Source: Enterocloster hominis (ex Liu et al. 2021)
GTDB taxonomy: Bacteria; Bacillota; Clostridia; Lachnospirales; Lachnospiraceae
Reading direction: 5' to 3'
Length of the DNA stretch: 64,000 nt
Assembly (NCBI GenBank): GCA_014385265.1
Contig: JACRTJ010000008.1
Coordinates: 86,838-150,837 of the forward strand
Shown here: positions 54,101 to 61,619 of the stretch, piece after piece
Position numbering within the stretch: the stretch's first letter is position 1
Layout: each line of letters begins with the position of its first letter
Translations under genes and position numbers: made by a program
The notes under the pieces: generated by a model
What the model was told of the DNA's origin: nothing
The model's input: only the letters and a program-made list of their open reading frames with translations
The model's database searches: none

Positions 54101-56511
54101 TCAGCGGAGGAACGAAGATCCCGGTGCTGGACCTTTCGGATACAAAGGATCCGGCGGAGCGTCTGAAGCTGGCGGAGGCCTATGTGAACGGGCTGGAGGC
54201 CATGGTCCAGGATATGGAGGCTCTCCATAACAGGGATCATCAGGACTATTCTTATGATGAAAAGAACTGTATCTACGGAGCCACGGACATCGTGAGCCGG
54301 TATACCATGATCTCCGGCCCCTCGGACCAGATCCTGGAGGGACTGTCCGGGAATACGGCGGCGGAAAAGGCAGCGGCCCTGGAGCAGTCCATGACAGCCA
54401 TGGATCAGATGGTGGAGATGTTCTATGCCCATAAGGGCTTAAGCACGGCATCCGATGCCGAGCCCCACAACCGGGTACCGGCCGGCCGTCTGAATATCCG
54501 CTACCAGAGGATGTTTGCCGGTGCCTTCATGTACGCCGGAGGCCTCCACATCGGTATCGAGTGGCCCCAGTTTAAAGAAATGGTAAACGGAAAGCCCGTG
54601 ATTGCGGACGCAGAGGGAAGGTATCAGTCCGGCAGCCTGTTCGGATGGGGGCTTTCCCATGAGATCGGCCATGAGATCAACGAAGGGGCCTACGCGGTGG
54701 CGGAGGTGACCAATAACTACTATCCGCTGCTGGCCCAGGCCAGGGATACCAATGATTCCCTGCGGTTCAAATACGAGGACGTATTTAAAAAGACCACCTC
54801 GGGAGCCAGGGGAAAGGCGTCTGACGGGGCGGTGCAGCTGGCCATGTACTGGCAGCTCCATCTGGCCTACGATATGGGCGGCTATAATTTCAAGACCTTT
54901 GATACCAGCAAAGAGCAGCTGGAAAATCTGATCTTTGCCAGAATGGATTCCTATGTGCGCAAGCCATCCTCGGCACCGGGAGCGGAAGGAAATAAGCTGA
55001 AGCTTTCCGGGACCGATAAGGACAATGTGCTGATGCGGCTGGCGGCGGCTGCGGCCCGGAAGGACCTTCTGGACTTCTTCCGCCACTGGGGCATGGAGCC
55101 GGACGCAGACACTGTGCGCTATGCCTCCCAGTTTGAGAAGGAGGAGCGGGGCATCTGGTTCGCCAACGATGAGAACCGGGTATGGCAGATGGAAAACCGG
55201 AACACCTCCCAGAAAACGGAGTCTTCCGCCAAGGGAAGCGTTCCCCAGGGAACCATCCAGTATGTGAACGGAGAAAACCAGGTGAACCTGGAGATCTCCG
55301 GGGACACAAACGTATGGATCTACGAGATCGTCCGCTGCGAAAGGGACGGCGGAACGGAGAAAAAGCAGTCTGTGGGCTACGCATACGCACATGATGGAGA
55401 GGCTGTATTTACGGATGTGGCCGCCACAGCCAACAACCGGGTCTATACGTATGAGATCACCGGATACGACAAATGGCTGGCGAAAACGGCTCCCGGAAGA
55501 ACGGGAGAGGTGAAGGTGAGCCACAGGGGCGACATCGACCGGACCTTATGGACCGTCAGCACCAACCTGACCAACAGTGAGCTGGAGGAGCCGGGAGAGT
55601 ATCATCCGGATACCTATGTGCAGCCAGGGCTGGAAAAGATGGTGGATCTGGAGACTGAGGGCGCTGTTACCACCTTTACAGGCTCTGTAAAGGCCGGCCA
55701 GACGCCGGAGATCGTCCTGGAATTAAACCAGCCGGAGCTGGTGACCGGGCTCGTTTACACGGCGGCTGAGGGAACTCCCATAGGAAAATTCAGCGTCAGC
55801 GTCAGCCAGGACGGAAGCTCCTGGGAGAGGGTCCCGGTGAGCGCAGATACATTTACCCTGGAAGACGGCAGCCAGACCGTGTACTTCCATGACGGCACCG
55901 TTCTTTATACGTACGACGCGGCCTTTGTGAAGCTGACGGCAGACGGCCAGGGAGGCCGGGAGCTTTCCATATCGGATCTTTCCCTGCTGGGCCAGACAGG
56001 AGATAATGTGGAAATGGATACGGCCGGTATGGGAAGGCTCACGAAGGACTTTGCCATCAACGGCGGGGCAGACGGAGTGATCCCGGAGGGCAGCATCGTG
56101 TTTACAGGAACCTATAAGGGAAACCCGGCCTATAACGTGGTGCTTTTATGGGACGAAAAGGGCCAGATCGTGGGAGGAACGGATGCGGATGGAAACATCC
56201 AGGCAGAATCCCTGATCCTGGCAAAGGTTCCGGAAAACGGCCTCCTGGGAGAGGTCAGCGACGGCATCTGGATCTATTACCTGCCGGAGGGGACCAGTCT
56301 TCCAGAGCATGTCCGGGCAGAGCTTTACCGGGTGGACGATGCGGAGACTCTGGAGGGCCAGAGGACCGTCAGCTCCAGTCTGACCATAACGGTTCCGGAA
56401 CAGCTGCCGGAGCTGGAGCTGGATCCCGGCTCCGGCCCGGCGGCCGGGAATGAACGGCTGAGGAAAAGAGACGGCCTTGGGGGCCGGACCAGAGAAGGAG
56501 AGAAGAATTAA
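51199..56511 (+). CDS. Very large secreted M60-type metallopeptidase with dockerin-like domain
   Basis: 1770 residues. Signal peptide at about 1-34. A beta-domain lies at about 60-175, then a dockerin-like pair of calcium loops at 189-246 (GDIDGSGAVDEDD and ADLNGDSQVDLAD). Further domains are discoidin (F5/8C)-like at about 265-405, fibronectin III-like at about 427-515 and 523-612, and discoidin-like at 637-790. An M60 accessory plus catalytic region spans about 853-1330, with zinc motif HEIGH at 1154-1158 (SHEIGHEINE) and third ligand Glu1169 in AEVTNN. Discoidin-like sequence follows at about 1475-1595. M60 enzymes cut heavily glycosylated proteins such as mucins. Dockerins usually sit at the C terminus, so the N-terminal position is unusual. 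There is no LPXTG motif or wall repeats. The stop codon abuts the start of the next gene. Start GTG after AGGAGG. Confidence 0.85.
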   Translation: MKRTVKKRTGMRSAAALLAVLMAVQSPLGRTGAMGMPQKNQRTRMTATMSDAAAGEEALAGLLEERNGILRVEVQGVVKAPETTWNVELYPSEEEDASIAEPAFGSLTLPAGDGNTYTEGSCELTELPDGTYDLRMEPENDTVSYVAYEQKGIRIQGDMVSIRLMNDAPENHGYGESGAGSRIGVLAMGDIDGSGAVDEDDKEELLKLAASGQVHDDLFYDRADLNGDSQVDLADVACFAKYYKEDVRTAREIRTMRITEEEIHTASASNAEISQGTVEQLFSGAASLTLESEEAISGENPVTISAEFDSGKTMAGFVIDPVDGSGNTIVDGTVSVETEKGKEKVFEIENGKVKERSLGRALLEFFTGKEETVSQGGPIVIDLKGQTAVKKVTIKVSRTLGNTALVDIAKVEFLGDMKERIPEPEMTAPERVQVENGDASFTVTWRKQPNVTGYEVTVHGVNSKKNEVTQTFQTDKPEFRAEGLGDGALANGNSYEIQIRSVNGAWKSPAAEAVGQPRAASLPPAPENITVTSRYKGLSISWKDMMDTDSYNLYYRKYGDSQGAYTKIPDIQENRYELKGLEDKTKYDVYLTGVNPLGEGPESVHYTGVTAALDPPVTPDYKRINVEVPGEPVTAHIESVRYGYDVSKGEYDIVDGDYETSWVRKDDWDSGAEYYDLKKAPIVSFDGSYEMDTLVVIPDGDQMYSYYKAVLYYWTDRNDIQDSTKNSVSGVLEKKTSNNKAYYEFRADRPIEAEAVQLTLSASGRRISMAELKFYYYDSLEDEIMDLYGDPYHVSLRSDEDRETMGKRIQSLKDRLDQPDPVSGELHPRKEILETELANAERIFKDGALQAEIQAVDSKDTGSSDGHITFKGGLNTYQPLGVTARAGETVTVYVGSPAHKTGDGTRLQLVQTQYHGSSAAWTRTLGNLKAGANDFTLEALDHMDLERGGQLYVVYTGEAGREQYGVRVSGGTKIPVLDLSDTKDPAERLKLAEAYVNGLEAMVQDMEALHNRDHQDYSYDEKNCIYGATDIVSRYTMISGPSDQILEGLSGNTAAEKAAALEQSMTAMDQMVEMFYAHKGLSTASDAEPHNRVPAGRLNIRYQRMFAGAFMYAGGLHIGIEWPQFKEMVNGKPVIADAEGRYQSGSLFGWGLSHEIGHEINEGAYAVAEVTNNYYPLLAQARDTNDSLRFKYEDVFKKTTSGARGKASDGAVQLAMYWQLHLAYDMGGYNFKTFDTSKEQLENLIFARMDSYVRKPSSAPGAEGNKLKLSGTDKDNVLMRLAAAAARKDLLDFFRHWGMEPDADTVRYASQFEKEERGIWFANDENRVWQMENRNTSQKTESSAKGSVPQGTIQYVNGENQVNLEISGDTNVWIYEIVRCERDGGTEKKQSVGYAYAHDGEAVFTDVAATANNRVYTYEITGYDKWLAKTAPGRTGEVKVSHRGDIDRTLWTVSTNLTNSELEEPGEYHPDTYVQPGLEKMVDLETEGAVTTFTGSVKAGQTPEIVLELNQPELVTGLVYTAAEGTPIGKFSVSVSQDGSSWERVPVSADTFTLEDGSQTVYFHDGTVLYTYDAAFVKLTADGQGGRELSISDLSLLGQTGDNVEMDTAGMGRLTKDFAINGGADGVIPEGSIVFTGTYKGNPAYNVVLLWDEKGQIVGGTDADGNIQAESLILAKVPENGLLGEVSDGIWIYYLPEGTSLPEHVRAELYRVDDAETLEGQRTVSSSLTITVPEQLPELELDPGSGPAAGNERLRKRDGLGGRTREGEKN

Positions 56512-57783
56512 GTGAGACGAAGGATCATAGGAAGCCTTATGGCCGCGGCATTTATAGCCGCGGGGACGGGGATCGCTGCCCTGGCTGCCGGAGGCGGATA
56601 TATTCAGATGGAGTCTGGAAAGAAGGAGAACCAGGTAAGGATCTCCCTGGATTTTTCCGGAGACCGGGAATTCGGGAAATACATGGAGGATATTGGAGCT
56701 GTCCAGGTGGATCTGGCCCTGGAGACCCCGGAACCGGAAGATATCACCCGGGCAGAGTTTACCTTTGAAGCCAGTATCCAGAAGGATCCGGATGTGAAGA
56801 TCCGGGATGGGATCTTTTTAGAGGATACCGGCCGGTTCAGCATTTTCCTGGCTGGGAACGGAACGGGAGACGGCCTGTTTAACGGCGGGAAAAAGCTGGA
56901 GCTGGGCGTGCTCCAGACGGCCTCCACGGAGGACATCACCCTCCGGGTGGAACGGATCGCCGCAGCGGCCGGAGAGGAGCTGGTCTTTGAAACGGACGGA
57001 GGAAGAGAAAACGAGTTTCTGCTGAGAGCCACTGACCCCGGAGAAGACCAGGGAGAGAACGGCGGCTCCGGAGACGGAGATAACTCTGGAAATGGAGATG
57101 GTTCTGGAGGGGAAGATGGAAACGGCGGAGATCCCGGAGACGAAGGGGGTTCCGGGGATGACGGCACCAGCGGCGATGGAGACGGCACTGACGGAAATAC
57201 TGGCAATGGCCAGGGAAATAACGGCGGTTCTGGGAACGGCTCTGGAAATGGCTCCGGAGGAAGCTCCGGCGGCAGCTACCGCCCTGTGAAGAGCACAGGC
57301 TTTATCTGTCCCCAGGTATCTGCCAGAGAGACTGCAGGCCAGTGGATCCAGACAGGAGAGGACTGGCAGTTCCGGTTTTCTGGCGGCGCGATGGCTATGG
57401 ACTGCTGGATCTTTAAGGGCGGCGAATGGTACCATATGGGAGCAGACGGCCTTATGGACCGGGGCTGGCATTACCAGAAGGAAACAGGAAGCTGGTATTA
57501 TCTCAGGGAGAACGGCGCCATGAAAAAGGGCTGGATCCAGCTTTCCGGCATCTGGTACTACCTGGGAACGGCAGACGGCCGCATGGCTGTGGGCTGGCAG
57601 AGCATCGGTGAGAAATGGTATTACTTAAATCCGGCGGAGCCTGTGCCTGTGCCGGCAACGGATCCGGTCACAGGACAAACGGTGCAGAGCACGGAGGGAC
57701 AGCTTCCCTACGGGGCCATGTACCAGAACCGGAAGACTCCCGACGGCTTCATGACAGGAGCCGACGGAGCCTGGATGGAATAG
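56512..57783 (+). CDS. Secreted wall-binding protein with cohesin-like N-terminal domain
   Basis: 423 residues: signal peptide at 1-26; a beta-sandwich-like domain at about 30-170 (NQVRISLDFSG, GAVQVDLALETPEPEDITRA, DTGRFSIFLAGNGTGDG, LFNGGKKLELGVL) whose strand pattern recalls cohesins; a Gly/Asp/Ser-rich linker at 173-260; and choline-binding-type repeats to the end (EWYHMGADGLMDRGW, GSWYYLRENGAMKKGW, IWYYLG, KWYYLN), finishing with TPDGFMTGADGAWME, like the C terminus of the 37331 protein. The GTG start follows the TAA of the M60 gene with no gap, so the two are co-translated. Likely role: holding the dockerin-bearing peptidase on the cell wall; this is inference. Confidence 0.72.
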   Translation: MRRRIIGSLMAAAFIAAGTGIAALAAGGGYIQMESGKKENQVRISLDFSGDREFGKYMEDIGAVQVDLALETPEPEDITRAEFTFEASIQKDPDVKIRDGIFLEDTGRFSIFLAGNGTGDGLFNGGKKLELGVLQTASTEDITLRVERIAAAAGEELVFETDGGRENEFLLRATDPGEDQGENGGSGDGDNSGNGDGSGGEDGNGGDPGDEGGSGDDGTSGDGDGTDGNTGNGQGNNGGSGNGSGNGSGGSSGGSYRPVKSTGFICPQVSARETAGQWIQTGEDWQFRFSGGAMAMDCWIFKGGEWYHMGADGLMDRGWHYQKETGSWYYLRENGAMKKGWIQLSGIWYYLGTADGRMAVGWQSIGEKWYYLNPAEPVPVPATDPVTGQTVQSTEGQLPYGAMYQNRKTPDGFMTGADGAWME

Positions 57784-57822
57784 GAAACGTCAGGAGAAAC
57801 AGAAGACAGCTTTGGCAGACAG

Positions 57823-57863
57823 CCGGCGTCCATGGAAACTGCATTCATGGACGCCGGTTTTTT
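57823..57863 (+). terminator. Intrinsic terminator of the M60/wall-protein operon
   Basis: Perfect 12-bp arms CCGGCGTCCATG (57823-57834) and CATGGACGCCGG (57846-57857), then TTTTTT, which doubles as the start of repeat copy C. Confidence 0.93.
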
Positions 57864-57988
57864 ATGTCATAGGAAAGTACGTCCCATGACATAAAAAACG
57901 CTCCGCGGGGATCGCCATGCGGCGGAAGGGAATTATGCCGCAGAAGCGGCCCGCCGCAGGCGGAGAAGCCCGCAATCGGGCTTCTTTC
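57858..57988 (+). repeat. Full copy (C) of the dispersed structured intergenic element
   Basis: A palindrome with 13-bp exact arms (57858-57870 and 57886-57898) extended by GGA/TCC; then GCGGCGG (57919-57925) closing with CCGCCGC (57951-57957) around GCCGC-AGAA-GCGGC (57937-57950); then GAAGCCCG-CAAT-CGGGCTTC (57965-57984) and TTTCTTGT. Compared with copy B the inner stems change on both sides. A degenerate second piece (GCTCCGCAGGGACCGCCATG, about 58012-58031) follows. The remainder of the gap up to cotJA holds only a possible sporulation promoter. Confidence 0.75.
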
Positions 57989-58117
57989 TTGTAGGAAACT
58001 GTGGCAAAGGCGCTCCGCAGGGACCGCCATGGGCCGAAGGGAAGAAAGGCACCGGGACCTGTCCTCTGGCCTGGAAAAAGGAAACAGGCCTTCTATGTAC
58101 CGGAACGGGAGAATATG

Positions 58118-58125
58118 CATACCTT
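58118..58125 (+). promoter_or_regulatory. Possible sigma-E-type -10 element of the cotJ operon
   Basis: CATACCTT (58118-58125) resembles the CATA-led -10 of mother-cell sigma-E promoters, about 30 bases before the cotJA start. No convincing -35 is visible, so the call rests on the -10 and on the function of the genes. Confidence 0.35.
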
Positions 58126-58155
58126 ATTACTAGAAAATGAAAGGAGAAGGAGCTT

Positions 58156-58407
58156 ATGAATTGTAATCAGAATCCTGACGGGACCGCCCGTATTCCCGGG
58201 ATGATGCCTGTTCCGGGACCTGGACCGGTCCATGTGGATGGAAATATGCCGGGCGTCTGGGACCGTTTTCCGGTGGGCATGGGCTATGTTCCCATGCAGA
58301 ACTGGGAAACGCCATATCCCATAAGCCACGGTTTTATGCAGGGAACGATTTTCCCGTCTTTAGATTATCCGTTTATGATGGGAGGGTGCAGAAAATGGCA
58401 GAGATGA
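58156..58407 (+). CDS. cotJA: Spore coat protein CotJA-like
   Basis: An 83-residue Pro/Met/Gly-rich protein (MPVPGPGPVHVDGNMPGVWDRFPVGMGYVPMQNWETPYP) typical of CotJA, a component of the inner spore coat assembled with CotJB and CotJC in the mother cell. AAGGAGAAGGAG precedes the ATG. The last 13 bases overlap the start of cotJB. Confidence 0.85.
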   Translation: MNCNQNPDGTARIPGMMPVPGPGPVHVDGNMPGVWDRFPVGMGYVPMQNWETPYPISHGFMQGTIFPSLDYPFMMGGCRKWQR

Positions 58408-58904
58408 ATTGTGGAGCCAGCGGAAAAGATCCCGGCGTAACGGGACAGTGCTGTAAGAAGAGCTGCCAGGGCCAGATCCAGGTCCAGGCTTCCGTCCAGG
58501 CCAGACCCCAGGGCCAGACCTGCTGCCGTCCGGTCTGTCCGCCCCCGGCCCCCGGCGGAGGCGGCTGCGGATTTCCTGGTATGTATCCGCCGGCAGGAAC
58601 TGCCTGCGGGATCCGTCCCGGTACGGGCCAGGGCTGCGGGATGTGTCCGGGAATGGATCCGTCCCGGCAGGCGCTGATGAAGCAGATCAACGAGGCCAGC
58701 TTTGCTGTAGATGAGGCGGTCCTGTTCCTGGACACCCATCCGGACTGCGCCCAGGCCATGCAGTATTACCAGAGCGCTGTCGGCGCCAGGAAAGCGGCCA
58801 TGGACGCATACCAGAGCCGGTTCGGCCCCCTGCTGGTGGATGACGTTATAGGGAATACCTGGACCTGGGTGACGGAAAAATGGCCCTGGGAAGGAGGATG
58901 TTAA
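58395..58904 (+). CDS. cotJB: Spore coat protein CotJB with Cys/Pro-rich N-terminal extension
   Basis: 169 residues. The C-terminal ~90 residues are CotJB (MDPSRQALMKQINEASFAVDEAVLFLDTHPDC, YQSRFGPLLVDDVIGNTWTWVTEKWPWEG). The first ~80 residues are an extension rich in Cys, Pro, Gly and Gln (GQCCKKSC, TCCRPVCPPPAPGGGGCG) that is absent from most CotJB proteins and could cross-link the coat. GGAGGG at 58381-58386 supports the ATG at 58395 over the GTG at 58386. Confidence 0.85.
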   Translation: MAEMNCGASGKDPGVTGQCCKKSCQGQIQVQASVQARPQGQTCCRPVCPPPAPGGGGCGFPGMYPPAGTACGIRPGTGQGCGMCPGMDPSRQALMKQINEASFAVDEAVLFLDTHPDCAQAMQYYQSAVGARKAAMDAYQSRFGPLLVDDVIGNTWTWVTEKWPWEGGC

Positions 58905-58905
58905 T

Positions 58906-59745
58906 ATGTGGAGGTATGAAAAACGGCTTCAGTACCCGGTAAATATCAAGGAGCCCAACGCGGGGCTGGCAAAGCTGATCATTAGCCAGTATGGTGGCCC
59001 AGACGGTGAGATGGGAGCGTCCATGCGTTATCTTTCCCAACGGTATTCCATGCCCTATGGGGAGCAGAAGGCAGTGCTTACGGATATCGGCACCGAGGAG
59101 CTGGCCCATCTGGAAATGATCGCAGCCATTGTGCACCAGCTCACGAGAAACCTTTCGGCAGAGGAGCTGGAGGCCCAGGGCTTTGCTCCCTATTATATCG
59201 ACCATACGGCCGGGATCTGGCCCCAGGCGGCGGGCGGGATCCCCTTCAATGCCTGTGAGTTCCAGTCCAAGGGCGATCCCATCACAGATCTGTTTGAGGA
59301 TCTGGCAGCAGAGCAGAAAGCCCGCACCACCTACGACAACATTCTGCGTCTGGTGAAGGAAGCGGATGTGTGCGATCCCATCCGCTTCCTCCGGGAACGG
59401 GAGATCGTTCATTTCCAGAGATTCGGTGAAGCAAACCGGGAAGATTGTAGTAAAAATTCAAGAGTGTTGAAAGCCCACAAATACAGCATTTTTGGAAATC
59501 TACTATCAATCAGAAAAATGCAGGACGTAGGCATAAGCCGCCCTATCTGCTGCTATACCTCAAAATTGATAAGAAAAAAAGAGATAGAACAAGCTATTTT
59601 TATTTACAACTTAATATTGACCCGCAAGGCGGCGTTTCTCACTCCTACACAGGAGAACAGGAACGCTGCTTTTTTTATGCCCTCATGTTACGCAGTAAGG
59701 GCAAATAAAGCCTTGATTTATGCGGCTCTTAGAGCGCGAAAATGA
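58906..59745 (+). pseudogene. cotJC: cotJC (manganese-catalase-family coat protein) truncated by a conjugative element
   Basis: Residues 1-176 are CotJC: a ferritin-like four-helix di-manganese domain (MRYLSQRYSMPYGEQKAVLTDIGTEELAHLEM, then EDLAAEQKARTTYDNIL and REREIVHFQRFGEA) with the metal-ligand Glu and His residues present. After the GCA codon at 59431-59433 the sequence leaves the family and reads about 103 AT-rich codons (SKNSRVLKAHKY..., ending ALRARK) that belong to the inserted element. The normal final 15-20 residues are lost. The core fold may survive, but the C terminus is abnormal. Confidence 0.8.
59629..59676 (+). terminator. Terminator-like hairpin in the element's left leader
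   Basis: GCGGCGTT (59629-59636) pairs with AACGCTGC (59662-59669), followed by seven Ts, with an inner CTCC/GGAG hairpin in the loop. It lies 150 bases before the repA-like gene in the 395-bp leader, where an attenuator would be expected; no other gene is visible there. Confidence 0.6.
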
Positions 59746-59825
59746 GAAAGACAAGGGTTGATACCTTTTCCCTCAAAACCGCGTTTCTACTGCGTAACAA
59801 ATCCAACCAAAGGAGTGATGAAGCT

Positions 59826-60800
59826 ATGGCAGTTTTCCGCGTGGAAAAGAACAAAGGTTATACGGTTATGAGCAACCACCATTTACGCAACAAGGAACTT
59901 TCCCTAAAGGCAAAGGGCTTGTTATCGCAAATGCTCTCACTTCCTGAAGATTGGGACTACACCCTTGCAGGACTGTCCCTTATCAACCGGGAAAGTATCG
60001 ACGCTATCCGCACCGCTGTATGGGAGCTTGAAAAAGCCGGATATATCACAAGGCGGCAGGGACGCGACGAGAAAGGCAAAATGACCGCTATTGAGTACAC
60101 CATTTACGAACAGCCACAGCCCCCGGCATTGGATTGTCCGGTATTGGAAAATCCAACAGCGGATAAGCCGATATTGGAAAATCCGACACCGGATAACCCG
60201 ACGTCGGAAAATCCAACGCAATTAAATAAAGATATACAAAAGACTAACTTACCAAAAAAAGAAAAATTAAATACAGATATATCAAGTACCCATTCCATTC
60301 CTTTCCATTCCCTAAATCCCTCTCCCTTAGAGGACGCGGCACAGCCGCCGGAACGGAAGCGAAAGGAAGCGACAGACGCATACAGCGTGTATGAGGAAAT
60401 CATCAAGGACAATATCGAGTACGACTATCTGATACAGGACAGATACCTTGACCGGGACAGGATAGAGGAAATCCTTGCCCTTATCCTTGAAACTGTCTGC
60501 ACCAAACGAAGAACAATCCGTATCGCAGGGGACGACTACCCGGCAGAGCTTGTAAAAGCAAAATTTATGAAGCTGAACGGCGAGCATATCCGCTTTGTGC
60601 TTGATTGTATGCAGGAAAACACCACCAAAATCCGCAACATCAAGCAGTACATGAAAGCTGCCCTTTTCAATGCCCCGTCTACGATTGGCAGCTATTACAC
60701 GTCCCTTGTATCTCACGATATGTACGGCGGGCGCGCTATCCAGTCGGCAAGAAGCAAGGGCATACCCGATTACACCTGCAACGAGGGCGAAAGCCTGTAA
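59826..60800 (+). CDS. Replication initiator protein A-like (RepA_N/DUF6017)
   Basis: 324 residues. The N-terminal ~105 residues form a RepA_N-type winged helix (AVFRVEKNKGYTVMSNHHLRNKELSLKAKGLLSQMLSLPEDWDY). A Pro/Asn-rich stretch with repeated ENPT words (NPTADKPILENPTPDNPTSENPT) follows, then a C-terminal DUF6017-like helical domain (about 195-324). In Tn1549-type elements this first gene is thought to support replication of the excised circle. AAGGAG precedes the ATG at 59826; the longer frame from 59742 is not supported. Confidence 0.88.
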   Translation: MAVFRVEKNKGYTVMSNHHLRNKELSLKAKGLLSQMLSLPEDWDYTLAGLSLINRESIDAIRTAVWELEKAGYITRRQGRDEKGKMTAIEYTIYEQPQPPALDCPVLENPTADKPILENPTPDNPTSENPTQLNKDIQKTNLPKKEKLNTDISSTHSIPFHSLNPSPLEDAAQPPERKRKEATDAYSVYEEIIKDNIEYDYLIQDRYLDRDRIEEILALILETVCTKRRTIRIAGDDYPAELVKAKFMKLNGEHIRFVLDCMQENTTKIRNIKQYMKAALFNAPSTIGSYYTSLVSHDMYGGRAIQSARSKGIPDYTCNEGESL

Positions 60801-60821
60801 ACCAACCCAAAGGAGGATTTT

Positions 60822-61043
60822 ATGATGACACTGAAAACAGGAGCTTTGATTTTTGATGAAACCGCTGACCGCTACGACATTCGCTTTGACGTAAACGACT
60901 ATTACGGGGGCTTACATTGCGGCGACTGCATGGAGGCTTTTGTGCGGGGCAAATGGAAGCCAACCCGTATGGAGTACGGGGACAACTGGTATCTTGTGGG
61001 TATTCGGGCGGCAGACCTTTCCGGGCTGCGGGTACGGATTTAA
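60822..61043 (+). CDS. DUF5348 protein
   Basis: A 73-residue small beta-rich protein (GALIFDETADRYDIRFDVNDYYGGLHCGDCMEAF, DNWYLVG) of the DUF5348 family found after the repA-like gene in many elements of this type. Function unknown. AAGGAGG precedes a double ATG (60822 or 60825). Confidence 0.85.
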   Translation: MMTLKTGALIFDETADRYDIRFDVNDYYGGLHCGDCMEAFVRGKWKPTRMEYGDNWYLVGIRAADLSGLRVRI

Positions 61044-61136
61044 CAGGGCGGCGTGAAAACGGACGCTCTTTTTTCATGCCCGCCCCTCTTTCCGGCGGCG
61101 GGCATACCACCATAGAACACGAAAGGAGGAACCCCA

Positions 61137-61619
61137 TTGCAGGAGGAAACCAACGAAAAGACCATAGCCCTCTACATTAAGACCGGGAAGCTGACCGCGC
61201 AGCAGCTCCAAAAGGCTATGAAAGTCCTGCTTGCACAGATGAAAAAGCAGCATGAGAAACAGAAAATCCCGCATGGCAAGCAGACCCTAAAGCAGCTTAT
61301 GAAGCAGAACGCGGGCGTTTCCAACATCGAAATCACAAAGGACAATATCAAAGCCTTTGAGAGTACGGCGAAAAAATACGGGATTGACTTTGCCTTAAAG
61401 AAAGACAACACCGAAACCCCGCCCCGCTATCTTGTATTTTTCAAGGGACGGGACGCGGACGCACTGACGGCAGCTTTCAAGGAGTTTTCCGCAAAGAAGC
61501 TGACGCAGGAACAAAAGCCCTCTATCCGTAAGCTAATTGTTTCTCTCAAAGAAAAGGCGGCGGCTCTGAACGCACAGCGGGAAAAAGTGAAGAAAAAGGA
61601 CAGGGAGGTATCGCTATGA
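61137..61619 (+). CDS. pcfB: PcfB-family conjugation protein (DUF3801)
   Basis: 160 residues, Lys-rich and largely helical, with the DUF3801 signature (EITKDNIKAFESTAKKYGIDFALKKD, PPRYLVFFKGRDADALTAAFKEF). By analogy with pCF10 PcfB it should be a relaxosome accessory protein bridging processed DNA to the coupling protein. The start is TTG at 61137 with AAAGGAGG upstream. The stop overlaps the next start (ATGA), so translation is coupled to virD4. Confidence 0.88.
   Translation: MQEETNEKTIALYIKTGKLTAQQLQKAMKVLLAQMKKQHEKQKIPHGKQTLKQLMKQNAGVSNIEITKDNIKAFESTAKKYGIDFALKKDNTETPPRYLVFFKGRDADALTAAFKEFSAKKLTQEQKPSIRKLIVSLKEKAAALNAQREKVKKKDREVSL

Noticed and set aside
54439..55524. Long minus-strand open frame of 361 codons
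   Set aside because: Antisense to the M60 peptidase; it has no recognisable domain or ribosome site.
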